A DNA stretch of 64,000 nucleotides from Brevibacillus humidisoli (GCF_020923435.1 NZ_CP087263.1:806001-870000); one strand, 5' to 3'. Counted from the stretch's first letter, positions 44,386 to 52,898 are shown. Numbers and translations: made by a program. Notes: generated by a model from the letters alone, not told the origin.

Positions 44386-44829
44386 ATTTTTCCCTCTCCC
44401 TTCTGGTACGGTTTTATATGATGCGCCCCTCATAAATGAGCCATCACCACCTTTCAGGGCTCTTCCTTAGCATGATGGAGGATATGTATTTGGGAAAATC
44501 CAAGGAATCCTCCACACAATGGTTCATTCCTCTCACTCGGATTAAATCCGTTTGCTGCCAAACATGGGCACATATATCATTCTATGCGAACCGCTCATGT
44601 GGGGAAGGGATACATACAAACATCCTGTCCGCTATGCTTTGGTCTTCCATTCCTACTGATTGTCTCTTCGGGAAGATTCAGAGAATTTTTGGACTAAAGG
44701 CGTTATGATTCCATCCATACTGATGGAATTTTTTTCCTTTGATTTTCGTTTCATGTACTTCCTTTCATAAGGATAAATCGGATCGTCCATATTACTTTCA
44801 TACCAATCATATAGTATAGGGAGTTTAAA
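44386..44829. other. Intergenic region, 444 bp
   Basis: Divergent spacer between chrA and the broken MFS gene. It ends in a strong plus-strand terminator (44708-44736) with no complete gene before it, so a small RNA or the tail of a lost gene may have been there. An open frame at 44436-44708 has no ribosome site and looks random. Confidence 0.5.
44708..44736 (+). terminator. Orphan Rho-independent terminator
   Basis: ATTCCATC / GATGGAAT stem with six-base loop followed by T7. There is no whole gene in front of it. Confidence 0.85.
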
Positions 44830-45887
44830 ATGAAACAGAAAAATCGGTGGCTGATTGCTCTTTCCGCGGTGGCTATTCACTTATCGATTGGCTCCGTATA
44901 TGCCTACAGTGTTTATAAAAAACCATTAACGGCGGCACTGGGTTGGGACAGCACAGATGTGGCCTTTGCGTTCACTATCGCCATTTTTTTCTTGGCTTGT
45001 CGTCTGCCTTGTTTGGGCGGTTTGTCGAAAGACGGGGACCTCGGTTTTCCGCCCTGGTAGCGGCGGTGTTGTTCGCCGGGGGAACGATTGGAGCCGGTCT
45101 TTCCATCGCGGCAGGATCTCTTTGGGGTTTTTATCTCACCTACGGGGCGCTTGGTGGTTTGGGTCTTGGGATTGGTTACATATCACCGGTCTCCACGCTT
45201 GTCAAATGGTTTCCCAACCGGCGTGGGCTGGCGACAGGGATGGCTGTTTTTGGTTTCGGTGCAGGCTCGATCATTACCGGTCCAATCGCAGCGTCTCTGA
45301 TGGAGAGAGTGGGAATTCCCTCCACCTTTTATATACTAGGATCTTCCTACCTTATTTTGATGTTTCTGGGTGCTTTCTACATAGAAAGACCGCCGGAGGG
45401 GTGGATGCCTGCAGGGATGAGAAAGGAGAAAGAAGCAGGCGGTGTTCGGGTACAAGCAGATTTGGCTCAGCTTACCGCCAACGAAGCTGTCAGGACAAGA
45501 CGGTTTTGGATGCTCTGGATCATGATGTTTATTAACATTTCCGCGGGCATGATGCTGATCTCCGTCGCATCCCCGATGGCACAGGAAAAAGTGGGAATGA
45601 CAGCCATTGCTGCAGCCAGTATGGTCGGGTTGATGGGCATCTTTAACGGCGGTGGACGGATCGGATGGGCAGCTACTACATCGGTCGCGCGAACGTCTAC
45701 TTGACGTTTTTTATCATTCAGCTAATCGCCTTTCTCGTCTTGCCTGTTGTCACCCATGCCATCTTGTTCCAAATTTTGATTTACATCATTCTTACGATAT
45801 ACGGTGGAGGCTTTGCATCGCTTCCCGCTTTCATCGGAGATTTGTTCGGCACCAAACAGTTGGGAGCGATTGCGTTTTCCATTCAAA
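44830..45887 (+). pseudogene. Oxalate/formate antiporter-type MFS transporter, frameshifted and truncated
   Basis: The N-terminus (LIALSAVAIHLSIGSVYAYSVYKKPL) and the later parts (GLGLGIGYISPVSTLVKWFPNRRGLATGMAVFGFGAGS, PPEGWMP) are those of the OFA family. The frame breaks first at a T7 run (44984-44990), where one more T would restore FFLGLSSALFGRF. It breaks again near 45668 (RIGWA to YYIGRANVYL). It then runs on as GGGFASLPAFIGDLFGTKQLGAI and joins a formate dehydrogenase fragment near 45870. Family substrates are formate, oxalate or lactate. Confidence 0.85.
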
Positions 45888-46801
45888 TCAACGATAAAGC
45901 GTTTCGGGCAGAAAAAGGGCAGACCATTCTTGACGTCGCCATGTCTCAGGACCACTACATACCTGCGGTTTGTTACCATGCTAACCTCGGTATTATCATG
46001 ACATGTGTCACCTGTTTTGTAGAAGTGGACGGTGAACTGAAGCGAGCCTGTGCAGAAGAAGCCCGTCCCGGAATGGTAGTCAATACCTTGACCGAACGGG
46101 CGAAGGAAGCGCAGCTTGAGGCCATGTCCCGCATCTTGAAAAACTATGAACTGTACTGCACCGTTTGTGACAACAACAACGGAAACTGTGTGGTTCACAA
46201 TACAGCGGAATTTTTGCAGCTGGATCATCAGAAATATGAGTTTACGCCGAAACCGTATCCACCGGACAACTCCCATCCCATGTATCGTTATGAGCCGGAC
46301 CAATGTATTCTATGCGGCAGGTGTGTGAAAGCCTGCCAAGATCTGCAGGTAAGTGAAGTGCTCAGCATTGAGTGGAATCGTGAGCATCCACGGGTCATCT
46401 GGGATGATGATGTCCCGATCGATCAATCGTCGTGTGTTTCCTGCGGACACTGTGTAACCGTTTGTCCATGCAATGCATTGATGGAAAAGACGATGCTGGG
46501 AGAAGCCGGATACATGACGGGTATGCCCTTTGACGTATTGGAACCGATGATCGATTTGACCAAAGAAGTGGAACCTGGTTATAAGGAAATTTTCACCCTC
46601 TCCGAGTTGGAAGCAAAGATGCGGGAGTCGCGGATCAAACGGACAAAAACGGTGTGTACCTACTGCGGGGTAGGCTGCAGCTTTGAGATCTGGACCAAAG
46701 GGCGGAAAATCCTGAAAGTGGAGCCACAGGTGAAAACTGGATCCGGAACAGCTGCAAAAGATGTTGGCCGGTGTGACTGGCGGACTGGAACGTTCCGCTG
46801 A
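45870..46801 (+). pseudogene. Formate dehydrogenase alpha subunit, N-terminal fragment only
   Basis: Starting near QINDKAFRAEKGQTILDVA the frame encodes the NAD-linked FdhA N-terminus: a 2Fe-2S plant-type domain (CYHANLGIIMTCVTCFVEVDG), a His-containing 4Fe-4S segment, two 4Fe-4S motifs (CILCGRCVKACQD; CVSCGHCVTVCPC) and the first Cys cluster of the molybdopterin domain (CTYCGVGCSFEIW). It ends after KVEPQ, and about 600 residues of the molybdopterin domain are missing. The start is fused in frame to the MFS gene. No working formate dehydrogenase can come from this. Confidence 0.88.
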
Positions 46802-46949
46802 ACGCATGCAGGACGACAAGCAGGTCAGCCTCTGGGGATTAGGAAAAACGTTGCGCGATCCAGATATCAGTGCATCCCTATCCACGATGCTCGCTTTTAT
46901 GCAGGGTATGGGCGAGGTGTTTAACAAAGAGAAAGGAGCCGCCCAATGA
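46740..46949 (+). pseudogene. DUF1641 protein, C-terminal fragment
   Basis: In another frame, DPEQLQKMLAGVTGGLERSAERM and GLGKTLRDPDISASLSTMLAFMQGMGEVF match the end of DUF1641 proteins, which usually follow the fdhA gene. The join with the FdhA fragment lies near 46730-46742. A deletion of fdhA and the front of this gene explains the layout. Confidence 0.75.
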
Positions 46950-46976
46950 TTGTAACGCACTAAAGAGGTGATCAGG

Positions 46977-47246
46977 ATGATGACACGAAACATTGTTGTC
47001 CAGGGGATGGCGGACCAACAAGATGCTGATAAAGTGAGCCATGCACTCCGTGAAGTTTGGGGGATTCGCAAGGTTGACGTCAGTCTGGACAAGGGAGAAG
47101 CGACGTTTACTTACGATGAAAACGCCGCTTCTTTCGAGGATTTTCAGCAGGCGATTCTCGACTGCGGATTTGAGATCTACACCGAGAACGGCAAGGTAGA
47201 GGAAAGTAAAATCGATATGGGTAAAGAGCAAGCGGAGAAAGGATGA
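46977..47246 (+). CDS. HMA-type (heavy-metal-associated) protein without the CxxC site
   Basis: 89 residues with the ferredoxin-like HMA fold (IVVQGMADQQDADKVSHALREVWGIRKVDVSLDKGEATFTYDENAASFEDFQQAILDCGFEI). In copper chaperones GMxCxxC binds the metal; here the loop reads GMADQQDA, so both Cys are missing. One Cys remains in LDCGFE. It may have lost metal binding or use another ligand. AGAGGTG lies six bases before the ATG. The stop overlaps the next start (ATGA). Confidence 0.8.
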   Translation: MMTRNIVVQGMADQQDADKVSHALREVWGIRKVDVSLDKGEATFTYDENAASFEDFQQAILDCGFEIYTENGKVEESKIDMGKEQAEKG

Positions 47247-47377
47247 GCTCTATGCCGAGAATTTGTGAGGTTTGCGGCAACGAAGAAGAATCACGGTCAG
47301 AAGAGAGCCAACAGGTGATTCTCCATGTCTGTGACAACTGTATCCAAGACCGGCAGCCGCCTTTGATGGATTCCTGA
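47243..47377 (+). CDS. Small zinc-ribbon-like protein, 44 aa
   Basis: Two CxxC pairs (CEVCGN and CDNCIQD) 27 residues apart make a likely zinc knuckle. The start at 47243 overlaps the stop of the HMA gene by four bases and has GGAGAAAGG in front, so it is co-translated. Function unknown; perhaps a remnant accessory gene of the formate dehydrogenase locus. Confidence 0.65.
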   Translation: MSSMPRICEVCGNEEESRSEESQQVILHVCDNCIQDRQPPLMDS

Positions 47378-47378
47378 T

Positions 47379-47600
47379 TTACCAGCCGATTAGCAACCCG
47401 ACCAGCAAGATGAAAAAAAGCCCGGCGGACACGATGCGAAGCATATCGAAATAAAACTCTGAGGGCTCCTCCCGTTTCGTATACCACTTATGAATATGAT
47501 CCCACATAGCGCGAGGATATAGAGCGATAAATCCGGTAAGCAATAAAAAGAAGAGATACAACATGAATTCGAAAAAAGATGTTATGTTTATTCCCAACAT
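47379..47600 (-). CDS. Small membrane protein of DUF6199 type
   Basis: 73 residues with two membrane segments (FMLYLFFLLLTGFIALY and IVSAGLFFILLVGLLIGW) and a charged middle with the W-x-x-x-KW motif (MWDHIHKWYTKREEPS), the pattern of DUF6199. AAGGGGGG precedes the ATG. Function unknown. It converges on the zinc-ribbon gene, one base apart. Confidence 0.75.
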   Translation of the reverse strand: MLGINITSFFEFMLYLFFLLLTGFIALYPRAMWDHIHKWYTKREEPSEFYFDMLRIVSAGLFFILLVGLLIGW

Positions 47601-47862
47601 GATCCCCCCTTATCTTGTTTTTACGGATTGGGACTGAGACGGTTTCATTGTTTTCAACCAAAGCCCATGATCTATCGTGCGACCAAAAGCGGAGACCTTC
47701 CTGAAATGACATCGTGATCCAGATACGAAAAAAGAAACAGCGGCCGTTGAGGGACGTGAAAACAAAGTCCCCAATGGTTGCTGTTTTCGTAAACGAATCT
47801 GTTAGCTGGCTTCATCTCGTTAGTAATTCTTTTGCGTAACTTGCACGAAGGGAGCCGAGTGG

Positions 47863-48306
47863 TCACGTCAATAATGCTCGCAACTCTTCCGTCATCTGTT
47901 CGACTAGCTCAGGTCTTCCATGAAACTGAGCCGGAGTGTTTTGGAAAAGCTGGATTCGCCATTTGCCATTGTGATGCAGGACAACGAGGGTGTGATGTGT
48001 ATTAGCCGCAGGATTGATATCGGATTGTCCACGAGGAACCATACCTGCAATAGCACGCAGGATCGCTGCCTTTGCGTCCAGTATTCGAACACCTTTCACT
48101 TTGCTCACAAATCGAGCGGTGGGATGATCTCGGAAAATGGGGTTGAGGTGTGAGTAAATCTCGTCCTGCCCAATCGCTTGACTCCCGTCAAATCCGATAA
48201 GCTCACCTTCCTCCAAGAACAACTCGGCCATTCCACGAGCATGTTGGTTGTTCCACGCCTCTAACAGCTGTCTGTAGAGAGCTTCAATCTCATTGGAAAC
48301 ATCCAT
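47863..48306 (-). CDS. SgcJ/EcaC-type NTF2-like protein (DUF4440)
   Basis: 147 residues with the NTF2-like fold: EIEALYRQLLEAWNNQHARGMAELF at the start, ELIGFDGSQAIGQDEI, and the strands HHTLVVLHHNGKWRIQLFQNTPAQF at the end. The family is named after SgcJ; its members are small enzymes or ligand-binding proteins without assigned role. A short, damaged copy of its 3' end is found at about 51400-51437. Confidence 0.85.
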   Translation of the reverse strand: MDVSNEIEALYRQLLEAWNNQHARGMAELFLEEGELIGFDGSQAIGQDEIYSHLNPIFRDHPTARFVSKVKGVRILDAKAAILRAIAGMVPRGQSDINPAANTHHTLVVLHHNGKWRIQLFQNTPAQFHGRPELVEQMTEELRALLT

Positions 48307-48668
48307 GAACCGTTCCTCCTAACAATGTCACAAGGATTATTCCCGTTCGCATCATACAACTGCGATAAATAATCCGGTTCTCGCTGACTGATGTCTAACA
48401 GGTATTCCTTACGCAAGGAACGATTGACCACTTTCACTTTGTAATCATCTTGATATTCTACTGACGTATTGCTATAGGTCTGAAATAACCATTCGTTATC
48501 GTACAGTTTCCGCGGCTGATTGCGCAAATAGGAATATAGGTTGTTGTACGTGTAGCCGCCGCTCCCTCCGGCGTCCAGGCTGATCAAGATGTCATCCACT
48601 TTGTCGCCGGTAAAGTCCCCCAAAAACAAAGTAGGATCATTTGGAAACGAGAACTGCTTGATGGATTC
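48261..48668 (-). pseudogene. FG-GAP/VCBS-like protein fragment
   Basis: The frame is open from just after a TGA at 48669-48671 and reads FLGDFTGDKVDDILISLDAGGSGGYTYNNLYSYL, with the Asp-rich calcium loop of FG-GAP repeats, then a further strand-rich region to DANGN. There is no start codon with a ribosome site and no signal peptide, so this is a middle piece of a larger secreted protein. The last 45 bases overlap the SgcJ-type gene start. Confidence 0.65.
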
Positions 48669-48963
48669 TCACCAGTTCATAACGGTATCTGGATATAGGA
48701 TAACCATTCATGCGAATCGCCCCGCTATTCATTGTTGTTTGGCATATCTTATGCCTAGACCGGGGGAAGTGTCAGCTATTCTGATGGGCTTTACTCGATT
48801 CTGATAAATGAATGCCATAGGGGATGCGGGAGTGGTGCATACTCCTTGACGATTTGAAGAAACGGTAAAGGGGGATGTCAGCAATCTATAAGAAATGCTC
48901 GAATCGATGACATGCTATAGTAATTTTAAGTGTGAAATAATTATGGATCGGAGCTGATAGACC
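48669..48963. other. Intergenic region
   Basis: No gene is seen. It presumably carries the promoter of the RibD-like gene. Confidence 0.5.
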
Positions 48964-49521
48964 ATGGGAAATATCGTTTTGACCATGCAAATATCGCTGG
49001 ATGGCATTGTATCGGATGAAGATCAGTGGATGACGTTAAGCGAGGAGATCCTCCAAGATTATTTGGAGTATTACCAAACGGTTGATACCATTATCGTTGG
49101 AAGCAATTCCTACTCCTCATTGGCGCGGTATTGGGAACAAGCGGAGCATTCATCCGATTCGTTGGAGCGAGCCATTGCCAAACGCATCAACGAAATCCCT
49201 AAAGTGGTGATTTCACGCTCAGAAGTGGATGTAATATGGAGGAATTCACAGCAGCTTGTTGTAAAAGACGCTCATTCTCTGCAGCGTGAACTGGAACAGC
49301 TGAAAACGCGGGCAAACAAAATTTCCGTAGAGAGCGGAGTGAAAACGTGGCAGCTCTTTATTCAAAACGATCTTTTTGACGAACTGTGGCTGCTCGTCCA
49401 TCCAGTGATCGTTTCTCGGGGGGAGAGATTGTTTGCTCTTGCTGAGAAGCAGTCTCCCCTCCATTTGAGGAGTACGAAAGCGTATCAGAACGGTGTAGTT
49501 GGCTTGTACTATCAAAAATAA
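48964..49521 (+). CDS. Dihydrofolate reductase family protein (RibD C-terminal type)
   Basis: 185 residues. The start GNIVLTMQISLDGIVSDEDQW and the VDTIIVGSNSYSSL segment are typical of the RibD_C/DHFR-like family of uncharacterised NADPH-dependent reductases; SVESGVKTWQLFIQNDLFDELWLLVHPVIVSRGERLF is the end pattern. It is not the housekeeping folate enzyme. GGAGCTGAT precedes the ATG. It stands alone. Confidence 0.88.
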   Translation: MGNIVLTMQISLDGIVSDEDQWMTLSEEILQDYLEYYQTVDTIIVGSNSYSSLARYWEQAEHSSDSLERAIAKRINEIPKVVISRSEVDVIWRNSQQLVVKDAHSLQRELEQLKTRANKISVESGVKTWQLFIQNDLFDELWLLVHPVIVSRGERLFALAEKQSPLHLRSTKAYQNGVVGLYYQK

Positions 49522-49546
49522 CTAGTCCCAGTTCTGTCTGCTACGA

Positions 49547-50380
49547 TCATGCATTGCTCAGATCATCCAGAGAAACAGTTGGTTTTTGTGGGTCAAACAG
49601 GGCAGGCAATTCAACCGAATCGGCAGAAGAGCCTTTTACAGATGTATAGTTGATTTTTCCTCCCCCGAAGGACACGCTTAACAAGCGATTTCCGTATACC
49701 GCTCCTGTATCAATTCCCAACTTGTTTTTCAATCGTATGCCATGTTTCGAGGCAACATGTCCGAACACATGGTACGGATGATTCGCTACCGCTTCTGTTT
49801 GCAGGAAATTGAGTTGTTCTTGCAAATCCTTGTCTCTATCGATCGAGAAATTACGCTGTTTCTTTCGTGACTTGGAATCCAGCTTCCCCAAATACTTGTT
49901 GGAGCAAGGGGCGTGAGTGACGTAGAAAGAGCTGTTTCTCACACCGACATAGCGGTAAAACTCTACTGAATTCTCAACAAGTTGGAAGAACAGTTGCTTC
50001 AGTTCTTCGTTCTTCTCCAATACACGGATAGAGGCAAAATATGTTTGAATCAGCCCGTCAGCATGATGGGGTGTTGACAACTCACCTTTTAACACTTTGT
50101 AGACAAAGTTCTCATGGTTTCCTTTTACCAACTTGATGAGATTCTTGTTCAGATGGATAAAGCGGATGATCTCTTCGGTGTTGTTTCCTTTGTCAATGAA
50201 ATCTCCCACAAGAATAGCGAATCGCTTTCCGGGTTTTGGATTCGGGATCAGCTTGTCCCCTTCCAAAGAAAATCCTTTTTTCTGGAAGAGATTTTTGAGA
50301 GCTTTCACGTCTTCATGAACATCTCCGACAATGAAATACTCTGCATCCACGGGAAGAATCGCCTTGAGATATGTTTCCAA
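49547..50380 (-). CDS. Metallophosphoesterase half of a polynucleotide kinase-phosphatase
   Basis: The calcineurin-like phosphatase motifs are present: GDVHED, GDFIDKGNN, KGNHENF and HAPC, with HVFGHVASKHG at the end. The frame is open to about 50452 with residues that link smoothly to the kinase gene upstream (VKSRDFLNKDFQANESYKVE), so this seems to be the second half of one Pnkp-like protein. There is no ribosome site before the TTG at 50380. The split is at CCGGG (50449-50453 on plus), where one more base would fuse the two. Such enzymes repair RNA or DNA ends. Confidence 0.75.
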   Translation of the reverse strand: METYLKAILPVDAEYFIVGDVHEDVKALKNLFQKKGFSLEGDKLIPNPKPGKRFAILVGDFIDKGNNTEEIIRFIHLNKNLIKLVKGNHENFVYKVLKGELSTPHHADGLIQTYFASIRVLEKNEELKQLFFQLVENSVEFYRYVGVRNSSFYVTHAPCSNKYLGKLDSKSRKKQRNFSIDRDKDLQEQLNFLQTEAVANHPYHVFGHVASKHGIRLKNKLGIDTGAVYGNRLLSVSFGGGKINYTSVKGSSADSVELPALFDPQKPTVSLDDLSNA

Positions 50381-50445
50381 GTTTTCGATTTCTACTTTGT
50401 AGCTTTCGTTTGCTTGAAAATCTTTGTTCAGGAAGTCCCTGCTTT

Positions 50446-50967
50446 TTACCCGGTGAATCTGACGATATTGTTTTTTTGCAAACTTGGCATCACTTCCATT
50501 CTCAACCGGCGAACATCCTTTGCAATCAGGGAGCGATTTTTTGTCTCCTCCAGGTAATACTCTCCTGCATCCTTGTAGTCGAACAGAATCACTTCAACAT
50601 GGTAGTTGTTTTGTTCTGCAATGTGGCAAACCTGATTGCGAAACTCCTCGGATAGACCTTTTGTATCGACAACGACAAACTCCGCATTGATCGGGAAAGA
50701 AGTGACTGCTCGAAGCTTGCACTCTAGCAAGTCGAAAGCCTGCTCACTTGCTTCCATCATGACTGCGTCATCCTTGTCATACGCATATCCCAGGATTTCT
50801 CGACGAATATCATCGGATGAAATCACTTGCACATTGGTTCGATAATTCTTTGCCGGATCGTAGAACTGCAACTGTGGTACAAGAACTTTATCGCTAAACG
50901 TTGACTTTCCACACTCTGTAGGTCCTACAAGAAGAAATACAGTATGAAGAGACGTTTTGATCAGCAT
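50446..50967 (-). CDS. Polynucleotide kinase half (AAA-type P-loop)
   Basis: 173 residues, P-loop kinase with Walker A LLVGPTECGKSTFS, ISSDDIRRE (the DxxR type substrate motif of Pnkp kinases), FVVVDTKGLS and a lid region NRSLIAKDVRRLRMEVM. The stop at 50446 lies in GGGTAA just where the frame of the phosphatase gene takes over. The kinase would phosphorylate 5'-OH ends. Without the ligase domain and Hen1 found in full RNA-repair operons, it would be a two-domain end-healing enzyme. Confidence 0.72.
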   Translation of the reverse strand: MLIKTSLHTVFLLVGPTECGKSTFSDKVLVPQLQFYDPAKNYRTNVQVISSDDIRREILGYAYDKDDAVMMEASEQAFDLLECKLRAVTSFPINAEFVVVDTKGLSEEFRNQVCHIAEQNNYHVEVILFDYKDAGEYYLEETKNRSLIAKDVRRLRMEVMPSLQKNNIVRFTG

Positions 50968-51524
50968 GTCAGCATCGACTCCCTGTTTTGCTTACGAATC
51001 GCTACACCTTGAGTCGTTTGAATCCCGTCTAGCCATCGCCGATCCCAAAGAAATCACAGCGCACCGCATCTCCCCACAAGGACTTGATCCATGCTTGGAA
51101 GTCGGCTGTGTTCATTTCCCACTTGAGCCCACTTCACCATATTACCATTCTTCTGGGTGGACTTCTTCATAATTATTCCTTTAATAACCCTTTTAGGAAG
51201 CGGGCCGATCATTGATTTGAAGAAGCACATATGAAGAAAGGGTGCTTCAGGAGGTCAGCATGGCTCGGGATCAGGCTTCTGGTATGGCGGGTCAGGGGGA
51301 TCGGCGTCCGGCGGTTGGAACGATGGTTCTGGCGGATCGTGTGATTCCAGTGGCTGGAGTGGGTCCTCTGATGAAGGAGAAGGTGGGTGTGACTAGAGCC
51401 TTCGTTCGACTAACTCGGGTCTTCTATGAAACTCCCTAACAACGTCAGAAGGGTCATGTGATCATCTACAGCTAGAGAGCGGAATAGGGGAGAGGGAACG
51501 GTATGAGAGAAAAAAATAGAGCTG
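50968..51524. other. Intergenic region with gene remnants, 557 bp
   Basis: No intact gene is certain. Between 51232 and 51394 one frame without start codon encodes a Gly/Ser/Trp-rich stretch like the tail of a secreted or membrane protein. A 59-codon frame at 51260 has a fine AGGAGG site, but its product looks random. Around 51400-51437 lies a short damaged copy of the SgcJ gene 3' end on the minus strand, followed by bases like those found upstream of that gene at 48311. Confidence 0.5.
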
Positions 51525-52235
51525 TCATAGAAACGGAAAATACCCGCGACTGTACTGCCATATTCCATCTCTCAAACAGACGCTTTGTTCGTAGGTTAGC
51601 TGGCTTCGCATCCGATCACTGGACGTGGGGTACATAAGGTTGTTCGGATCTGAACTGTGGCCTAACCCCAATAAGTGACCGATCTCGTGTGCTAGTGTAG
51701 ATGGTCCTGTACCATTTGCATTGATAAAAATAGAGGGGCGATGCTTGATAATACTGTACAATTCAAGTTGTTCTGATTGGTTAACCCTCTCCGATTTCTG
51801 TACTAACGAAGATAGTTTGCGGATTGCTCGACGATTGCAGTAGGTTGCGGCACCAGGTATGTGCACACCAGCGGTTACGCCATCAGGCGGAATCGTCGTC
51901 AGATAGTAGATGTTAATACAGGGCATCCGTTGTTTTCTTTTTTTCCAACCTCCCGCACGCGCGGTATCAATAAAAAAATCCTGCAAATCGTAAGAGGAAT
52001 GGCGGTATAGTTGAAGCCTATCATTTTCAAAAACATCCCTTTCTTCATTGAGCACGAGATTTATCCACGGAAACCCATTCATTTCAGCGTTCATATCGAA
52101 ATATTTTTGTGCGTAGATCACATCCTGTCTCACAACTGCTTTGGCTACATCCAAATGTTCAAATGCACCCTTTTGAACTATGACGTTGAATGAGAAACGT
52201 GCCGTTTTTCTCCTTGTCAGGAAGGAGTTAGACAT
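51525..52235 (-). CDS. Metzincin-type zinc metalloprotease
   Basis: 236 residues. The zinc site is HEIGHLLGLGH (HExxHxxGxxH), followed by the Met-turn NLMYPTS, so it belongs to the metzincins (matrixin- or archaemetzincin-like). There is no signal peptide, so it is probably cytoplasmic, unlike most secreted relatives. The N-terminal half (FNVIVQKGAFEHLDVAKAVVRQDVIYAQKYF) is typical of such bacterial proteins. It is divergent from the RiPP precursor gene, 336 bp away, and could be the protease that trims the leader. This is inference from position only; no cleavage site can be read. Confidence 0.82.
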   Translation of the reverse strand: MSNSFLTRRKTARFSFNVIVQKGAFEHLDVAKAVVRQDVIYAQKYFDMNAEMNGFPWINLVLNEERDVFENDRLQLYRHSSYDLQDFFIDTARAGGWKKRKQRMPCINIYYLTTIPPDGVTAGVHIPGAATYCNRRAIRKLSSLVQKSERVNQSEQLELYSIIKHRPSIFINANGTGPSTLAHEIGHLLGLGHSSDPNNLMYPTSSDRMRSQLTYEQSVCLRDGIWQYSRGYFPFL

Positions 52236-52571
52236 CGATGATCACTCTTTTCTTCCCTGGTGTCTTGCCTTACCATACACTGTCCTACTCATTACTTATG
52301 TGAAATCTCCTCATTTGGTTCAAGAATGGAAAGCCTAGTATTCCTAGCGCCTTCCTCTTGGACTTTTTTTGCATGAAACGTTTTTTGTACGCCTGGCAAA
52401 CACCTGATTTATGGCTAATAAGTGACGAGCGAGTTGTGATGAGAATAGTTTGTTGCAGAAAGACGATTGCTGAGTCACTCTTCATACTCTATTTGCTGGT
52501 TTCTTGATTCTTCTTTGAGAGAAGTAGGTTACTCAGTAATCAACTATCAATCAAAAAAAGGAGGCCAATGA
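52236..52571. other. Divergent intergenic region upstream of the RiPP precursor, 336 bp
   Basis: AT-rich spacer that must hold promoters of the protease and of the precursor gene. I see no sure -35/-10 pair. A frame on the minus strand (52285-52485) has no ribosome site and looks random. Confidence 0.5.
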
Positions 52572-52802
52572 ATGAGCAGTGACTTCATGAGGGATCTCGA
52601 AAGCATGGATGTCACCGAGGTTGATGCAAGCAGCATGTTTTTTGAAAATACTGATGGTGGGGAGTTATACCAATATCGTTGCGGATGCAGGGACAGATGC
52701 AGGCGCAGATGTTGGGATAGGTGCAGACCGAGATGCTGGAGATGCTGGGACAGGTGCAGACCGAGATGCTGGGACAGATGTAGGCCTAGATGTTGGGGAT
52801 AG
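52572..52802 (+). CDS. Azole-type RiPP precursor peptide (heterocycloanthracin/sonorensin-like)
   Basis: 76 residues. A leader of about 36 residues (FMRDLESMDVTEVDASSMFF, acidic) is followed by a core with 11 Cys, 16 Arg and 5 Trp, built from the unit CWDRCRPR. There are no Ser or Thr in the core, so only thiazoles (or thiazolines) can form. Cys are mostly four residues apart (CxxxC), unlike the CGG triads of heterocycloanthracin and closer to the CW units of sonorensin. The leader resembles that family. A perfect AAAGGAGG site precedes the ATG. The maturation genes follow behind a terminator. The product would be a very cationic, Trp-rich peptide, perhaps an antibiotic. Confidence 0.85.
   Translation: MSSDFMRDLESMDVTEVDASSMFFENTDGGELYQYRCGCRDRCRRRCWDRCRPRCWRCWDRCRPRCWDRCRPRCWG
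52710..52799 (+). repeat. 24-bp tandem repeats in the precursor core
   Basis: Full units start at 52710, 52743 and 52767 (TGCTGGGACAGGTGCAGACC and variants); a nine-base part unit CWR lies at 52734-52742 and a last part unit at 52791. Units differ by a few silent changes and encode CWDRCRPR. Confidence 0.9.
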
Positions 52803-52898
52803 ATATTAGATAAAGGTGTACTGACGGAGCGAGGCTGTCTCCAAAATCACTTTCCGATGCAAAGTCCCCTGTTTCAAGATGGTAGAATACCAATTCAA

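Noticed and set aside
44436..44708. 90-codon open frame between chrA and the MFS remnant
   Set aside because: No ribosome site, unusual composition, and no recognisable pattern.
51260..51439. 59-codon frame with an AGGAGG site
   Set aside because: The product looks random and its 3' part lies over the relic of the SgcJ gene on the other strand; the ribosome site alone is not enough.
52285..52485. 66-codon frame upstream of the precursor on the minus strand
   Set aside because: No ribosome site and no family resemblance; lies in the promoter spacer.
52609..52809. Second open frame across the precursor core (Asp/Gly/Ala repeat)
   Set aside because: It is the out-of-frame reading of the 24-bp repeats; it has no ribosome site, while the Cys-rich frame has a perfect one and a family-like leader.
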